A stretch of 12,690 bases of DNA. Origin: an uncultured Clostridia bacterium. Lineage in GTDB: Bacteria; Bacillota; Clostridia; Oscillospirales; Acutalibacteraceae. Shown here one piece after another: positions 11,334-12,690 of the stretch (the first letter of the stretch is position 1; each line of letters opens with the position of its first letter). Position numbers and translations under genes: made by a program. The notes below the pieces were generated by a model. The model searched no databases. It was not told the DNA's origin and worked only from the letters and a program-made list of their open reading frames with translations. The stretch is taken from positions 1 through 12,690 of the forward strand of contig CAKZZS010000048.1 of NCBI GenBank assembly GCA_937884975.1, read 5' to 3'.

Positions 11334-12617
11334 TTATTCGAAGAATACATTCACACCATAAATGATAACATATTGATAGTTTGTCTCACTGTTTGTTGTC
11401 ACAATAGTTCCATCAGGGTTCAGCATTACGGCAGACGGTAATTCTTCGCCTGTTGTCGGCACTGATAGCATCGCAGGTATCATTATTCCTTTTTCCGATA
11501 TAGTTATTCCGTCAGGAATAGTTATCGTACATAATGTTTTTCCTGCTGGCATTGTTGAACCTCGTGTATATACAAAAGCACATCGATTAAATAGCATTCT
11601 TTTTGTTTGTGGATAATAATATATGATGTCATTATCAATGTATACACTATCAGCAGAAGTTACCGTAATGCTCGTTTTATTGTTTAACGCATTATACACC
11701 CCGCCGCTTGTTATAGGTGCAGCACTCCCCGAAGTTACGGTTGATGTGGTAACATCATTAAACCAATTAACAGTTCCAAGCCCACTTGAACTAAAATTGA
11801 ATGAGCACTCTGTATAACCGCCTTGTGCATTTTCAAAATGCAAACGGGCATTTCCCGCAGTACTGCCATTAGTGCCATAAGTACCGCTGAAATAACTTTT
11901 GCCAGTCCATACACTTCCAACAGCTCCACCATATCCGCCTTTTGCAAGCATATCAGCAGCGACTTTTTCTAAAAGTGCATTTACTGTAGTATAAGTCGCG
12001 CCGCTGTATTGGTTTGAAAGTATATATATGTCACTCCTTGCTGCAAGTTTATTACTTGCACTCGCCCCACTCGGAATAACATTTTCAACCGCGCTCAGCC
12101 GTGTATCAAACTCTTCGGGATTATCATCATCAGAGAAATTAACAACTGTATAATTTGCCTTCTCCTCTGTCGTTAATGCTTCCCATTCAGCGGTAGTGCC
12201 TGTGAATATCCGCTGTGCCGCCGATAATGCAACATTGTTATTATCAACTTCAAAATCGTTACTGTCAAAATCAGGAGTTACAAGAGAAGTTGTCTGATTT
12301 GTACTATCGCCCTTATACAGTTTCCCTGTAGAGGTCACTCTATAAAATACATCTTCTATATCTTCACCAGTTGGTAAAGTTTCAACATTAACTATAACCT
12401 CGGTAGCTTCTGCTGTTCCAGTAATATCTACCCACGCATTATTTTCATATTTATATATATGCCCCTGTAAAAAAGGATCGTCGTCTGCACCTGAGTACAG
12501 ACGAACCGCTCCATTATTTGCTGATACGGGCATAACATCGACTACTTTAAGTCTCCTATTGACGTGCTGTGCGACTTCATCAAGTCCAACATCGTCGAGA
12601 TATTTCTTCTCTGCCAT
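11334..12617 (-). CDS. Modular phage tail-fibre / tail appendage protein, 427 aa
   Basis: Start ATG 12617 with AGGAGGG five nt upstream. The N-terminus MAEKKYLDDVGLDEVAQHV (1-19) is the short helix typical of Firmicutes tail appendage proteins. A repeated 'QGHIYKYENNAWVDI' and 'VFYRVTSTGKLYKGD' type segment (50-105) resembles adaptor repeats, and TAEWEALTTEEKANYTVVNF (142-161) is another common tail-fibre element. VIPSGASASNKLAA (180-193) and TVTSGSAAPITSGGVYNAL (293-311) are shared with the 295-aa protein. In between is a Gly/Ser/Thr-rich beta region (225-290), and after them a C-terminal tip domain (about 315-427) unlike the other fibre. No depolymerase or lysin motif is visible. It most likely forms a fibre or baseplate appendage for host recognition. 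Confidence 0.87.
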   Translation of the reverse strand: MAEKKYLDDVGLDEVAQHVNRRLKVVDVMPVSANNGAVRLYSGADDDPFLQGHIYKYENNAWVDITGTAEATEVIVNVETLPTGEDIEDVFYRVTSTGKLYKGDSTNQTTSLVTPDFDSNDFEVDNNNVALSAAQRIFTGTTAEWEALTTEEKANYTVVNFSDDDNPEEFDTRLSAVENVIPSGASASNKLAARSDIYILSNQYSGATYTTVNALLEKVAADMLAKGGYGGAVGSVWTGKSYFSGTYGTNGSTAGNARLHFENAQGGYTECSFNFSSSGLGTVNWFNDVTTSTVTSGSAAPITSGGVYNALNNKTSITVTSADSVYIDNDIIYYYPQTKRMLFNRCAFVYTRGSTMPAGKTLCTITIPDGITISEKGIMIPAMLSVPTTGEELPSAVMLNPDGTIVTTNSETNYQYVIIYGVNVFFE

Positions 12618-12634
12618 AATAGCCCTCCTTAATA

Positions 12635-12690
12635 TTAGTCAAACAGCGAGTCTATGTAAGATATAGAAATAGCGGTGTAGGTGTCACCAC
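12635..12690 (-). CDS. C-terminal end of an upstream tail gene (partial)
   Basis: The minus frame entering from the right edge encodes GDTYTAISISYIDSLFD before TAA at 12637-12635. It stops 17 nt before the ATG of the 427-aa fibre gene, which fits an operon. Only 17 residues are visible. A tail or baseplate protein is likely from position, not from motif. Confidence 0.65.
   Translation of the reverse strand, partial: GDTYTAISISYIDSLFD

Noticed and set aside
1..12690. CRISPR array or insertion sequence
   Set aside because: No regularly spaced 25-40 bp repeats and no transposase-like frame were found; the short repeats seen are at att and promoters.

Overview
The window looks like part of a temperate phage (or prophage sequence in its unintegrated form) of a low-GC, strictly anaerobic Firmicute, most likely a gut clostridium. 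The reasons are AT-rich DNA, strong AGGAGG-type ribosome binding sites, textbook sigma-A promoters, a class III (anaerobic) ribonucleotide reductase, a formate/nitrite-type channel, and an integrase, excisionase, dUTPase and tail-fibre genes. No host chromosomal gene is recognisable.

Left third (1-5199, all +): an operon-like run of early or metabolic genes. It opens inside a group I intron whose loop carries an HNH homing endonuclease. The intron interrupts nrdD, and the C-terminal nrdD exon follows. Next come small unknown proteins, a compact FNT-family channel, a zinc-ribbon protein, a 194-residue protein that apparently starts at ATT, and a trimeric dUTPase. NrdD, Dut and possibly the FNT channel (formate supply) form a nucleotide-metabolism set.

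Middle (5200-7640, +): the integration and lysogeny module. It holds xis, a probable attP (the 5' half of a tRNA-Leu(TAA) gene flanked by paired ACACACCA repeats), four 10-bp-phased repeats, a terminator, a tyrosine integrase behind an operator-like palindrome, and a regulator with a C-terminal helix-turn-helix behind its own palindromic promoter.

Right half (7640-12690, all -): a convergent region with leftward terminators, then in leftward transcription order the end of a tail gene, two modular tail-fibre-like proteins, a RelA/SpoT-type alarmone synthetase split by a -1 frame change at an A7 run with a small overlapping partner gene and its own strong promoter, a small tail/CBM-like protein, and a secreted CAP-domain protein. 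The RelA/SpoT pair and the CAP gene look like lysogenic-conversion cargo.

Most promising for follow-up: the frameshifted RelA/SpoT gene plus small partner (candidate toxSAS-like anti-phage or TA module), the nrdD-FNT pairing, the ATT-start gene that standard gene callers would miss, and the unusually readable attP.
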